Shown here: positions 1 through 10,150 of the stretch, piece by piece
Layout: every line of letters starts with the position of its first letter
Numbering within the stretch: the first letter of the stretch is position 1
Source of the DNA: Arbacia lixula
Lineage: Eukaryota > Echinodermata > Echinoidea > Arbacioida > Arbaciidae
Assembly (NCBI GenBank): GCA_963669155.1
Contig: OZ022593.1
Span: 1,546,655-1,610,654 of the forward strand
Length of the DNA stretch: 64,000 bases
Direction: 5' to 3'
Made by a program: the position numbers and the translations under genes
Notes under the pieces: model-generated
What the model saw: the letters and a program-made list of their open reading frames with translations, nothing else
Databases searched by the model: none
Told to the model about the DNA's origin: nothing

Positions 1-2
1 GA

Positions 3-3000
3 GATGAATCAATGTTGGCCCAGTCTCTCACAATGCCTTTGAATAGAATTCTTGAACAAGAACTTTGCAGTGACTCTGATGCATGTTTTGTGACTTTTGG
101 TGGATGTACATTTATGATCATATCAGGTCAAGATGGTTTCTTTATTTTTGATTCTCATTCAAGAAGCAGACGAGGGTTACTGATCGAGCAAGGATACAGT
201 ATTCTCCTTCATACTCCAAGTTGGCAAGGTGTATACAAGCACTGCATGAGATTAGCTAAAACAATGGGATGCCCCATGTGCACTGAATGTGAAGTAACTA
301 GCGTTAATGTCAAAACAACTTCTGGAAAAAGTGAAACCTTGAAAGGATATCCCCAGTTACACGATATACCCTCTGGTCAACTTCCATCAAGAAGTGGACA
401 ATGCGCAAATGTGTCTGAATGTTCCATTCAGTATGACAGTTTTGATGAATTACCAAGCTTTAATCAGAGTAGCACAGAAGAAAGTATTCAAACCCAAGAT
501 TTATCTTGTACTGATAATGCAAATGATCCTAACATGCATTTCAATGGTCAACAATTGAAATTGAAAAGTGTGACAATTGAGCTAACCAAGTTAACAGAGA
601 CACAACTTAACAGTCTTTGCTCTAAGAAAGGAAATATCATTAAAGCAGTGAGTGACAATGATAAGAAACAAAAGACTGAAAATTGTACTTTGCAATGTGA
701 AAGTGACTTGAATGACTCAGAGCTAGGGGAGAAATTGCAGAATAGAAAGAGAACCATGAGTGGAAAACGAAAACTGAAAAACATAGAAAGCGATGTCGAA
801 GTTAGTGTTGACCCCTGTAAAAAAATCAGAAAAACGGACTCTAGACAAATTGAAGTGAAAGAAAATAATGACTTGAAAATTGATGAAAATGAATGTGAAA
901 CAGATCCTGAAGAACTGTTGATACTCAGTGAAGTTCGTTCAACCATGTGGTTTAAACCTCTTGATGAAATAAGAAGGAAACAATGTTGTAGAAAAGTTGA
1001 AATACCTGATGTTGATTGTCATAATTCTGATTATAGACTTGAAGTGTGTACACCTTTAACCGAACCTAGAAACATTAAGCATATTACTGGCGATGGGAAC
1101 TGCTTTTATCGTGCAATTTCATTTGCTATCACAGGAAACGAAGGAAACCATACCGTATTAAGGAAAGCCATTGTTGTTCATCTGTTGAAAAACAAAGAAA
1201 TATTTGTAAGCTTGTTGAGAACAGGTTATACAAGTGTTGCTGATTATATCTCAAAGAGTAACATACTGGATAATGGTACTTGGGCTACAGAAATGGAAAT
1301 TATGGTTCTAGCAAATTTGATTGAAACAGATATATATGTATATAATGATCAGCTTTGTAGATGGAGCATATTTTGTGGCCGAAATATCCAAGTTGGAAGT
1401 GTGACAACTGAGAAAGGAATCTACCTGAAACATACACATTGCATTCATTATGATGTTGTTTTGTCAGTCCAATCATCTGAATCTTTTTCTTTGGATAGTG
1501 AGGTGGATGTTAAAGGAAATAATATATCAGAAATGCCTGATGTGCAAGTAAAAACAATTGACAGGAAAACAAAGAAAAGGCGTACACCACAGTCTTACAA
1601 TCAAACTAAGGTTCGCAGAAGAGAGCGAATGAGAGAAAAACGTGCATTGATGAAAAAAGAAAACAAAAGTAATGACAAAAAAGACAACGATATGTCATAC
1701 AAAATCAAGAAACAAAGGCAGAACATAAAGTACAGACATGATATAAAATTTCAGAAAACACACCTCAATACTATGAAAAGTAAATACTCTGATTTGCAGC
1801 ATAGATCTAAACTTCTTCAATCAAATAAACAGAAATATATCACTAATGAGAAATACAAAGAAAATCATAAAAGTGCAATGCGAATTAAAATGAGAGATTT
1901 GTATACCACCAACGAACATTTCAAACAGAAGCATAGTTCTATTATGAGAAGGAGCACAAGAAATAAATATAAGGAAAATGACCATTTCAAGCAAACACAA
2001 AAAGCTACCATGAGAGTAAGCATGAGAAATAAATATAAGGAAAATGACCATTTCAAACAAAGACAAAAAGCTACAATGAGAAATAAATATCAGAAAAATG
2101 ACCATTTCAAACAAACACAAAAAGCTACTATGAAAAGTAACATGAGTCATAAATATAAAGGAAATGAAAATTTTCGACAAAAGCAAAAGGTTTCTATGAA
2201 AAACTTGTCCCAAACAAGGTATAAGAACATTGATATAAAACAACAGAAATTGTTAAGCTTAAAAATGAAGTACAAAACAAATGAGAACTTTAGGCAAAGT
2301 GTAATGAGACAAAATACGGAAAGGGCTGTAGCTAAAACGCTGGAAATGTCAAAGTTTGATAATGTACTTCAAGAATTCAGAAAGATTATTTCCCATGGTC
2401 CAGAATTTGTTTGCTGTGTTTGCTTCAAACTTCTCTTTCAGAATCAAGTGAGAACATGTAGAAAGACAAATTATAAGCTTCAAAGGTGTATAAATGAGGA
2501 ATATTTGCATGTTTGCGATTCACAATGCAAATCACCATGTCAAATAAGCCAGTCAACTAGATCATCACTATGGATTTGTTTCACCTGCCACAATAAGCTG
2601 AAATCTGGGAAAGTACCTGCAGAAGCAAACGTGAACAACTTACACCTTCACAGAGTTCCAGTAGAACTTGCAAATTTGAACAGTTTAGAACAGCACTTGA
2701 TTGCATTGAATATCCCTTTCATGAAGTTAATGGCTTTGCCTAGAGGAGGTCAAAATGGAGTTCATGGTCCAGTCGTATGCGTACCTTCAAATACTTATGA
2801 AACAGTAGAGATGTTGCCCAGACCACAGACAGAAGATCAATTGATTCGTGTTAAACTGAAAAGAAAATTGTCGTTCAAAAGCTACTACAAGTACAAATTT
2901 GTAGATAAGACAAAATTGATGAATGCTTTGCTTTATTTAAAAGGAAGTAATAAGTGGTACTTAGATATAGGCATAGATAATAAGTGGACAAACACATTAG

Positions 3001-6000
3001 ATCAGAATGAAAATGATAACGAAACAGAAGTCTTGGAAACTTTTGGTGAAACAGATATCTTAAAAGATATCAGAGAACTTGAGGAAGAGCGAGATAAAGA
3101 GAAAGACAAAATTGATGATTCCCGAAATGCTGAAATGAAGGGTAACAATGAGTCAGAAGATGATTTAGAAGAGAGATTATGTGGAATTCAGTTAGATACA
3201 TGTTTGCAGCCTGCAGATATTGGACAAGAAATTCTAGATCAGTACTTTGATGACATCATATGTTGCGCTCCTTGCGAAGGAAAAAGCCCTGTTTCAGTTT
3301 TGCAAGATGAAAGCAATGAAGCAAAATGTTTTCCAGTGTTATTTCCACAGGGTCAACCAACATTTCATGATAGAAGAAACGAGAAGATAACCTTGGGACG
3401 CTATTTACAAAATCGACTGATGCATGTCGATAACAGATTTGCCCGAAGTACAGATTACATCTTTTATGCACAATATATTTATGAAATTCAACAGGTTTTG
3501 TCACAAGTTTCTATTGCATTAAGGCAAAGTCGAGACAAAAAAGATGACACTTCAACAATAACTGCTTCAGATTTGAAAGATGCAGATACAGTTCATAAGA
3601 TACTAAAATCAGACAAAGGATATAAATTTCTAAAGCAAATTCGTGGAACACCTCCTTATTGGCAGAAGACACAAAAAGATGTGATGGCAATGGTACGACA
3701 GCTTGGAAAGCCAACATGGTTTGCATCATTTTCAGCTGCAGATATGAGATGGCCAGAAATAATTAATACATTGTTAACACAGCAGGGAGACTCCAGGAAA
3801 TCTACTGAATTGGATTGGACAGAAAAGTGTAATCTTTTAAGATCAAATCCGGTTACAGTTGCGAGAATGTTTGATAAAAGATTTCACACTTTCATGAATA
3901 AAGTAATTTTGTCTCCAGCTGCACCAATTGGTAAAATCATTGATATGGTGTACCGTGTCGAATACCAGGCAAGAGGTTCCCCTCACATACATTCATTATT
4001 ATGGGTTGAAAATGCTCCAGAGTTGGGAATTGATAAAGATAAGGATGTCATACGATTCATAGATAAGTACATTTCCTGCCAGATTCCTGACGAAAAGGAA
4101 GATCCAGAACTATATGAAATAGTCAGCACTGTACAACAACACAGTAAAAAACATTCCAAATCTTGCAAAAAGAAAGGAACAGCATGTAGATTCCATTTTC
4201 CAAAACCACCATCTGAAAGAACGTTTATCATTAAACCTGTAATAAATAAAGCTAGTGACAGTGGGAAAAATCAATGTGATGTCAAAGCTTCTGAAAAGGC
4301 TAAATCTGATGCAAAAAAATTGTTAAATTCTGTTAAAGATGCTTTATCTGATGGAAGTGAATACAAGAGTACAAGGCATCTCTTTGAGAAACTTGGTATT
4401 ACACAAACTCAATTTGAGAAAGCGCATAATGAAATTGCTTCACAGGACAATATAATCATCAAGAGAGATCCACAAGATGTATGGGTTAATCAGTTCAATC
4501 CAAACTTACTTCGATGCTGGAATGCAAATATGGATCTGCAATACGTAACCAATCCATATGCATGTGTAGCTTACATCGTTTCCTATATGTCAAAAGCTGA
4601 ACGGGAAATGGGAATGCTTTTGAATCACACATTAACCGAAATGGAACAAGGAAATAAAGATGCCAAGGAAAGTATGAAAAAAATTGGACAGGCATATATG
4701 CAGAATCGTGAAGTGTCTGCTCAAGAAAGTGTTTATCGTGTATGTAGTCTCAGACTGAAAGAGTGTTCAAGAAAAGTGGAATTCATTCCTGTTGGACCTG
4801 ATCCTGTTAGAATGAGTCTGCCGTTAAGCGTAATACAAAACAAACCAGATGGAGATGATGATCAGAATATTTGGATGCCTAGTAAACTTGACAGGTACAA
4901 AGCTCGACCTAGAATTACAGAATTCAAAAATATGTGTCTAGCAACATTTTGTTCTCAGTATAGAATTTTAACTGCATCACAAGAACCAAGTACAAAGAGT
5001 AAAAATGTCTTTAAATTGGATAACAATTTAGGATATATTCAGAAACGTACACGCACTAAAGATGCAATTATAAGATATCCCAGATTCTCTGCTTCCACTT
5101 CACCTGACAAATACTACTTAAGCATATTACAACTGTTTTTACCACATTATTATGATGAGCAATTGAAGCCTCCAACTTTTAAGACACATCAAGAGTTCTA
5201 TGAAAAGGGTTCTGTAAAATTATTTGGATGTGAAATACAAAATGTGAGGTCAATTGTGTGTACCAATCAAAGTGTTTTTGAAATAAGCGCCGACGCAATT
5301 GATAAAGCACAAGAGCACTTAAACAAATTTGGTCCACAAGAAGATGCCTGGGGTCTTTTGTGTCCAGAAACTGAAGTAGAGCGACTTGAACATCCGAGAG
5401 AGAGTGTAGACTTGGAAGATTGTGATGGAGACCTTGATATCCCTGATTTCAAACGTGAGCCAAAAAAAGATGATTATAGCATAGAATTTCGATCAACAAA
5501 AATATCTAAACAAAATGGACATTCTTTGATGAGGTCTTTAAATGAAAAGCAACAGAGTGTGTTTTATAAAGTACGTCAATGGTGTTTAGATACAGTGAAT
5601 GGAAAAGTGGTGGAACCTTTTCATATATTCATAACTGGTGGTGCTGGCACTGGAAAGAGTCATTTGGTTAAATCCATTTACTATGAAGTAAGTCGTATAC
5701 TAGCCAGAATGTTACACCATCCTGATGATGTCTCAGTACTGAAAGTGGCTCCTACTGGAGTAGCTGCATACAACATCAATGGCCATACGATACACAGTGT
5801 TCTTTCAATTCCAATTAACGCACAGATGCCCTATCAACCACTTAGTGAAGAGAAAATAAGTGTCCTTCGAAATAAATTAAGTCAATTGCAAATTTTAATC
5901 ATCGATGAAATATCAATGGTCGATCAAAAGTTGATGTACTATATTCATAGTCGACTCCGTCAAATAAAACAATCCCGTAATCAAACTGCTTTTGCTGGTG

Positions 6001-7562
6001 TTTCGGTTATAGCTGTGGGAGATATGTATCAATTACCTCCTGTATTTGGAAATTCTCTATATAATGACACACTCGAAGGTGGATTGTGGAATGATAATTT
6101 CAAGAAAGTAGAACTGGAGGACATTATGAGACAGAAAGACGATATTAAATTTGCCCATCTTCTGAACAGGTTACGTGTTAAAGAACATGCAGATATTTTG
6201 TGTGATGAAGACATATCCTTGCTTACATCTCGTGAAACTGGTGAAGAATGTGCAAATGTTCTCCACATATATTCAAGTAACAAAGAAGTAGATGCTTGGA
6301 ACAAGAAATTATTGCACAAAAAATGTGATGATGTGATATGTATAAAAGCAGAGGACACTGAGAAAGACGCTAGAAATGGAAATAAAATCCGTGAAAAACC
6401 TTGTACAAGAAAAAAAAACCAATTGCCTAATTATTTATGGATTGCTGTTAATGCTAGAGTCATGTTGATAAAGAACATTGATGTTAACAAAGGCCTTACA
6501 AATGGATGTTTTGGTAATGTAGTAGAAATAATATGGGATCAGACAAAGTCTAAACCAGTTTGCATTCGAGTTGATTTTGACAAAGCTGATGTTGGTATTC
6601 ATTCAATTAAATTGTCTCAAGAGTCAATTGGTAAGAAAATTATAAGGCAACAATTTCCTCTTAAACTTGCTTATGCATGTACCATTCATAAAGTACAAGG
6701 TTTGACATTAGACAAAGCTGTTGTGTCATTAAAGACTATTTTTCAATCTGGACAAGCATATGTTGGGCTCAGCCGGGTTACTTCCTTATCTGGACTTGTT
6801 ATAGAAAATTTTGATCAAAAACGCATACACTGTAATCCACAAATTAAAGAAAGCATGGATAAAATGACTCCTTTTATTGAGGAAAGCACCTCTGAAGATG
6901 TCAATGGTCATAATTTCTCGTTGATTATGCAAAATATACAGGGTTTGAAACAGCACTTTATAGATTTCAAATCCCAGTGTCAATTTTTAAATACAGATTT
7001 TATATGTTTGACAGAAACATGGATAAAAGATGAGAATATTTTTGATGTTCTTATAGACAACTTTAGATTTTACCATCAGCCACGACATCTTTCATACTGC
7101 AATTCTGGTGATGGAAAGCAATTCAAAGAACAATCACATGGAGGTGTGGCAATGTATATCAAGCATGTACATGTATCTAGATTAAAGATTCCTGTTGACA
7201 ACTTGGAATTTATTGCAGTTCTTATAACAAATCCTATATCTGTTGTTATATCAGTTGTATATCGACCTCCATTATATAGCATGAAATCATTCTGTGAATG
7301 TCTAGACAATCTACTCAATGAATTACACAAAAGAAGCACGAGATGCATTGTAATGGGTGATTTTAATGAGGACTTGTTTAAAGACTCTTCTCAAGTCAAG
7401 AAACTAATGTGTAATAGAGGATATAAACAACACGTATCAAGTGCTACAACTGAGAATGGAACTTTGATTGATCATGTGTACAGCAAGGGATTAGATTCAG
7501 TGGAAACAGAAGTTGTCGGTACATATTACAGTTATCATGAAGCTGTTAGGATTCTATTTTAG
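3..7562 (+). CDS. Helentron-type rolling-circle transposase (OTU + Rep + Pif1-like helicase + endonuclease), 5' end outside window
   Basis: One uninterrupted frame, stop TAG at 7,560-7,562. The first Met in the window is at 12, but the frame is open to the left edge and the window seems to begin inside a domain, so the true start lies upstream. Residues are counted from that Met. Residues 30-90 (FDSHSR near 50) resemble the end of a papain-like C76-type domain. An OTU protease spans about 357-485 (D361, C364, H479). Lys/Arg-rich repeats span 570-780. A Cys-rich DUF6570-like region spans 800-927. The Helitron Rep domain has H1325-x-H1327 and paired Y1521/Y1525. The Pif1-type helicase has Walker A K1882 and Walker B D1965/E1966. 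The endonuclease (about 2301-2516) has E2335, D2450 and N2452. Rep nicks and joins single strands and the helicase unwinds; this OTU and endonuclease pairing is typical of Helentrons. In the endonuclease the usual SDH motif reads S-Y2508-H2509, so that domain may be impaired. The frame otherwise looks intact and therefore young. Confidence 0.93.
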   Translation, partial: DESMLAQSLTMPLNRILEQELCSDSDACFVTFGGCTFMIISGQDGFFIFDSHSRSRRGLLIEQGYSILLHTPSWQGVYKHCMRLAKTMGCPMCTECEVTSVNVKTTSGKSETLKGYPQLHDIPSGQLPSRSGQCANVSECSIQYDSFDELPSFNQSSTEESIQTQDLSCTDNANDPNMHFNGQQLKLKSVTIELTKLTETQLNSLCSKKGNIIKAVSDNDKKQKTENCTLQCESDLNDSELGEKLQNRKRTMSGKRKLKNIESDVEVSVDPCKKIRKTDSRQIEVKENNDLKIDENECETDPEELLILSEVRSTMWFKPLDEIRRKQCCRKVEIPDVDCHNSDYRLEVCTPLTEPRNIKHITGDGNCFYRAISFAITGNEGNHTVLRKAIVVHLLKNKEIFVSLLRTGYTSVADYISKSNILDNGTWATEMEIMVLANLIETDIYVYNDQLCRWSIFCGRNIQVGSVTTEKGIYLKHTHCIHYDVVLSVQSSESFSLDSEVDVKGNNISEMPDVQVKTIDRKTKKRRTPQSYNQTKVRRRERMREKRALMKKENKSNDKKDNDMSYKIKKQRQNIKYRHDIKFQKTHLNTMKSKYSDLQHRSKLLQSNKQKYITNEKYKENHKSAMRIKMRDLYTTNEHFKQKHSSIMRRSTRNKYKENDHFKQTQKATMRVSMRNKYKENDHFKQRQKATMRNKYQKNDHFKQTQKATMKSNMSHKYKGNENFRQKQKVSMKNLSQTRYKNIDIKQQKLLSLKMKYKTNENFRQSVMRQNTERAVAKTLEMSKFDNVLQEFRKIISHGPEFVCCVCFKLLFQNQVRTCRKTNYKLQRCINEEYLHVCDSQCKSPCQISQSTRSSLWICFTCHNKLKSGKVPAEANVNNLHLHRVPVELANLNSLEQHLIALNIPFMKLMALPRGGQNGVHGPVVCVPSNTYETVEMLPRPQTEDQLIRVKLKRKLSFKSYYKYKFVDKTKLMNALLYLKGSNKWYLDIGIDNKWTNTLDQNENDNETEVLETFGETDILKDIRELEEERDKEKDKIDDSRNAEMKGNNESEDDLEERLCGIQLDTCLQPADIGQEILDQYFDDIICCAPCEGKSPVSVLQDESNEAKCFPVLFPQGQPTFHDRRNEKITLGRYLQNRLMHVDNRFARSTDYIFYAQYIYEIQQVLSQVSIALRQSRDKKDDTSTITASDLKDADTVHKILKSDKGYKFLKQIRGTPPYWQKTQKDVMAMVRQLGKPTWFASFSAADMRWPEIINTLLTQQGDSRKSTELDWTEKCNLLRSNPVTVARMFDKRFHTFMNKVILSPAAPIGKIIDMVYRVEYQARGSPHIHSLLWVENAPELGIDKDKDVIRFIDKYISCQIPDEKEDPELYEIVSTVQQHSKKHSKSCKKKGTACRFHFPKPPSERTFIIKPVINKASDSGKNQCDVKASEKAKSDAKKLLNSVKDALSDGSEYKSTRHLFEKLGITQTQFEKAHNEIASQDNIIIKRDPQDVWVNQFNPNLLRCWNANMDLQYVTNPYACVAYIVSYMSKAEREMGMLLNHTLTEMEQGNKDAKESMKKIGQAYMQNREVSAQESVYRVCSLRLKECSRKVEFIPVGPDPVRMSLPLSVIQNKPDGDDDQNIWMPSKLDRYKARPRITEFKNMCLATFCSQYRILTASQEPSTKSKNVFKLDNNLGYIQKRTRTKDAIIRYPRFSASTSPDKYYLSILQLFLPHYYDEQLKPPTFKTHQEFYEKGSVKLFGCEIQNVRSIVCTNQSVFEISADAIDKAQEHLNKFGPQEDAWGLLCPETEVERLEHPRESVDLEDCDGDLDIPDFKREPKKDDYSIEFRSTKISKQNGHSLMRSLNEKQQSVFYKVRQWCLDTVNGKVVEPFHIFITGGAGTGKSHLVKSIYYEVSRILARMLHHPDDVSVLKVAPTGVAAYNINGHTIHSVLSIPINAQMPYQPLSEEKISVLRNKLSQLQILIIDEISMVDQKLMYYIHSRLRQIKQSRNQTAFAGVSVIAVGDMYQLPPVFGNSLYNDTLEGGLWNDNFKKVELEDIMRQKDDIKFAHLLNRLRVKEHADILCDEDISLLTSRETGEECANVLHIYSSNKEVDAWNKKLLHKKCDDVICIKAEDTEKDARNGNKIREKPCTRKKNQLPNYLWIAVNARVMLIKNIDVNKGLTNGCFGNVVEIIWDQTKSKPVCIRVDFDKADVGIHSIKLSQESIGKKIIRQQFPLKLAYACTIHKVQGLTLDKAVVSLKTIFQSGQAYVGLSRVTSLSGLVIENFDQKRIHCNPQIKESMDKMTPFIEESTSEDVNGHNFSLIMQNIQGLKQHFIDFKSQCQFLNTDFICLTETWIKDENIFDVLIDNFRFYHQPRHLSYCNSGDGKQFKEQSHGGVAMYIKHVHVSRLKIPVDNLEFIAVLITNPISVVISVVYRPPLYSMKSFCECLDNLLNELHKRSTRCIVMGDFNEDLFKDSSQVKKLMCNRGYKQHVSSATTENGTLIDHVYSKGLDSVETEVVGTYYSYHEAVRILF
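1722..2330 (+). repeat. In-frame Lys/Arg-rich tandem repeats within the Helentron protein
   Basis: About ten degenerate copies of a roughly 20-24 residue unit lie between the OTU domain and the Cys-rich region. The clearest copies (1,960-2,160) repeat KYKENDHFKQ with an adjoining KATM(R/K) and are about 66 bp apart at DNA level. The segment is strongly basic and would suit nucleic-acid binding or localisation; that role is inferred. The nucleotide similarity of neighbouring copies suggests recent expansion or contraction by slippage or unequal exchange. Confidence 0.8.
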
Positions 7563-8521
7563 ATTGATATCAAATAGTGAATTTACTGACAATTACATGT
7601 ACATGAATGAATAGTCAAGTGTATATATTGTTATAAACTTGATTTATATTGATATAAAAAGAAAATTATAAGACAACCATGAGAAAAAGAATCAAAAATA
7701 GATATACAATAGACATTTCAAACACAAAGAGTTACTATAAGAATGAACATGGGAAAGAAGGATATATCAGACAAATGAAAACAGTTCTGCAAACAATACT
7801 GCTTGTAATTGTATGGATGTATTTTGGTATTTGTTTGTAGTGATGAACACATACATGTATGTACTTTATGCAATGATGCCACATTTAATTTTAGTTGTTA
7901 TTGTCATGGTGTACAATTAATTGCTACCATTTCAATGATTGTAAACTCCCAATCCCTTGACACACACCAAGACCCTACCCATCTGAGAACTTCCTCACAG
8001 GTAGTAGGTGATTCTGAACTGCTCATGTGTCGACAGGAACTGGCCATTCTATTGTCAGCATGTGCCAGAGGGAGACTGCTCATTACCAGCCTACATGTGT
8101 GGGGTAGAAGAAACATAGCTTCAAATAACTGGATCAACTGTAACCAACTTCATTTATTCAAAAGAAGGAGAAGAAGAATCTACCAATTTTGCTAATATTT
8201 TTTATCTCCAAACTACCTGATACAACATTATATGAAAAAAAGAGTGTTTTGTTAGTAAAGACTTATTAACGAAGGATGTGTGATCCATTCCATTTTTGTT
8301 ACTTTTGCAATGAGACCTATTTCTTAAAGCACCAGCACTGATAGCTAGTATAATCATTAAATGTCAAAGTAGTAGTGTTGTATTCCTAGTACACTATTAA
8401 GACAATCACCAGTTTAATCACTGCACAGTTAATTATTTATATGACATTTAATGAATGTATGCATGTTTGCTTAAAACCTTGTTTTCATTCGTATGAAGTT
8501 CACTTATATTGAGAAATAGAA
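7563..8521 (+). other. Helentron 3' flank, noncoding
   Basis: AT-rich DNA after the transposase stop. A 53-codon frame at 7,679-7,840 begins MRKRIKNRYT and its DNA resembles one of the Lys-rich repeat units (compare the GAC-ATTTCAAACA stretch with the internal copies). It is probably a displaced fragment, not a gene. Positions 7,943-8,110 are an older relative of the end of the 864-bp tandem repeat that follows. I could not place a rolling-circle terminal hairpin for the Helentron with confidence. Confidence 0.5.
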
Positions 8522-10150
8522 ATGCCTCCTCTCCCACCATGTAGCAGCCCTCTGAACAGGTACAGTGATGTAACACGCCGCTGTAAGGTTACACATAGCA
8601 TGTGTTTTGTAACACCAACACATACAGAAGAATGCACTAAATGATCATATGATTAGATTACTCGTTTCACATAATGACAATGTGCTCCTTTCATAGTTCT
8701 GGAGACTTCAAGAGAGAAAAAACACCAAATAACACCAGTAGTGTAAAATTATGGCCAGCACCCTCAGCTGTAATAAAAAGTAAGATTCCTAACATTTGTC
8801 TCCATTCCTTGTGTTCATTTAATAGTGTTATATGTGCCTTACACTACATAATGATCTCCATTCTTCATAATGCACTGCTGGCTAACATCAAATTGATGAA
8901 ATGTTAGAAATTATTAAAACTTAGTGCCTTGTGATAATGATGTCTTTTTCTTTTAATACATGTTTTGTAAACAAAACGATTTATGCACAATTCCAACACA
9001 GGTCATACCAGCATACGTGCAGGTCCATGCTGACCAATGTCTACACCAGGTAGAGTCCTCTCACCTGGGGCCCCAGCACCTGTCCTCTTGACGTCCCGCC
9101 ACGCACCATCCCTTAGCAACCTCTTCATCGTGTAGAAACACATCTTCATGGGGGTTAGCCGATGTAGCTAGTTCCCAGTCCCTGGACACACACAAAAGCC
9201 AATCCAGCTGACGGATGCCACTGAGGTTGTGGGTGACCAGAACTGACTATGCGCTCACAGACCAGGCCACTTTATTGTCAACATGCTATTGATAAATAGA
9301 GAGACAAGTGAAGGTACAACGTGTCTTGCATCAAGTAGTCCAGAACTGACTTCACCTGTGGCCCTGACCAGCGCTTTCCATCTCAATGCCTCCTCTCCCA
9401 CCATGTACCAGCCCTCTGAACAGGTACAGTGATGTAACACGCCGCTGTAAGGTTACACATAGCATGTGTTTTGTAACACCAACACATACAGAAGAATGCA
9501 CTAAATGATCATATGAATGGATAACTCGTTTCACATAATGACAATATGCTCCTTTCATAATTTTGGAGACTTCAAGGCAGAAAAAACACCAAATAACAGT
9601 AGTAGTATCAAATTATGGCCAGCACCCTTAGCTGTAATAAAAAGTAAGATTCCTAACATTTGTCTCCATTCCTTGTGTTCATTTAATAGTGTTATATGTG
9701 CCTTACACTACATAATGATCTCCATTCTTCATAATGCACTGCTGGCTAACATCGAATTGATGAAATGTTAGAAATTATTAAAACTTAGTGCCTTGTGATA
9801 ATGATGCCTTTTTCTTTTAATACATGTTTTGTAAACAAAACGATTTATGCACAATTCCAACACAGGTCATAGCAGCATACGTGCAGGTCCATGCTGACCA
9901 ATGTCTACACCAGGTAGAGTCCTCTCACCTGGGGCCCCAGCACCTGTCCTCTTGACGTCCCGCCACGCACCATCCCTTAGCAACCTCTTCATCGTGTAGA
10001 AACACATCTTCATGGGGGTTAGCCGATGTAGCTAGTTCCCAGTCCCTGGACACACACAAAAGCCAATCCAGCTGACGGATGCCACTGAGGTAGTGGGTGA
10101 CCAGAACTGACTATGCGCTCACAGACCAGGCCACGTTATTGTCAACATGC
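8522..10150 (+). repeat. Two-copy direct tandem repeat, 864-bp unit
   Basis: Copy 1 (8,522-9,385) and copy 2 (9,386 to about 10,150) both begin ATGCCTCCTCTCCCACCATG and stay in register, 864 bp apart, through several checked points. Copy 2 stops about 100 bp short of a full unit, just after TTATTGTCAACATGC. Differences are scattered substitutions and small indels (for example, copy 1 has an extra ACC in an ACACC-rich stretch near 8,724), so the duplication is fairly young. The 77- and 84-codon frames inside have no recognisable domain and are probably chance. The unit is not recognised. Confidence 0.85.

Noticed and set aside
8674-9771. Repeated 77- and 84-codon frames (MTMCSFHSS..., MDNSFHIMT...)
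   Set aside because: Copies of the 864-bp tandem repeat; there is no domain, and small indels between the copies fall inside the frame.
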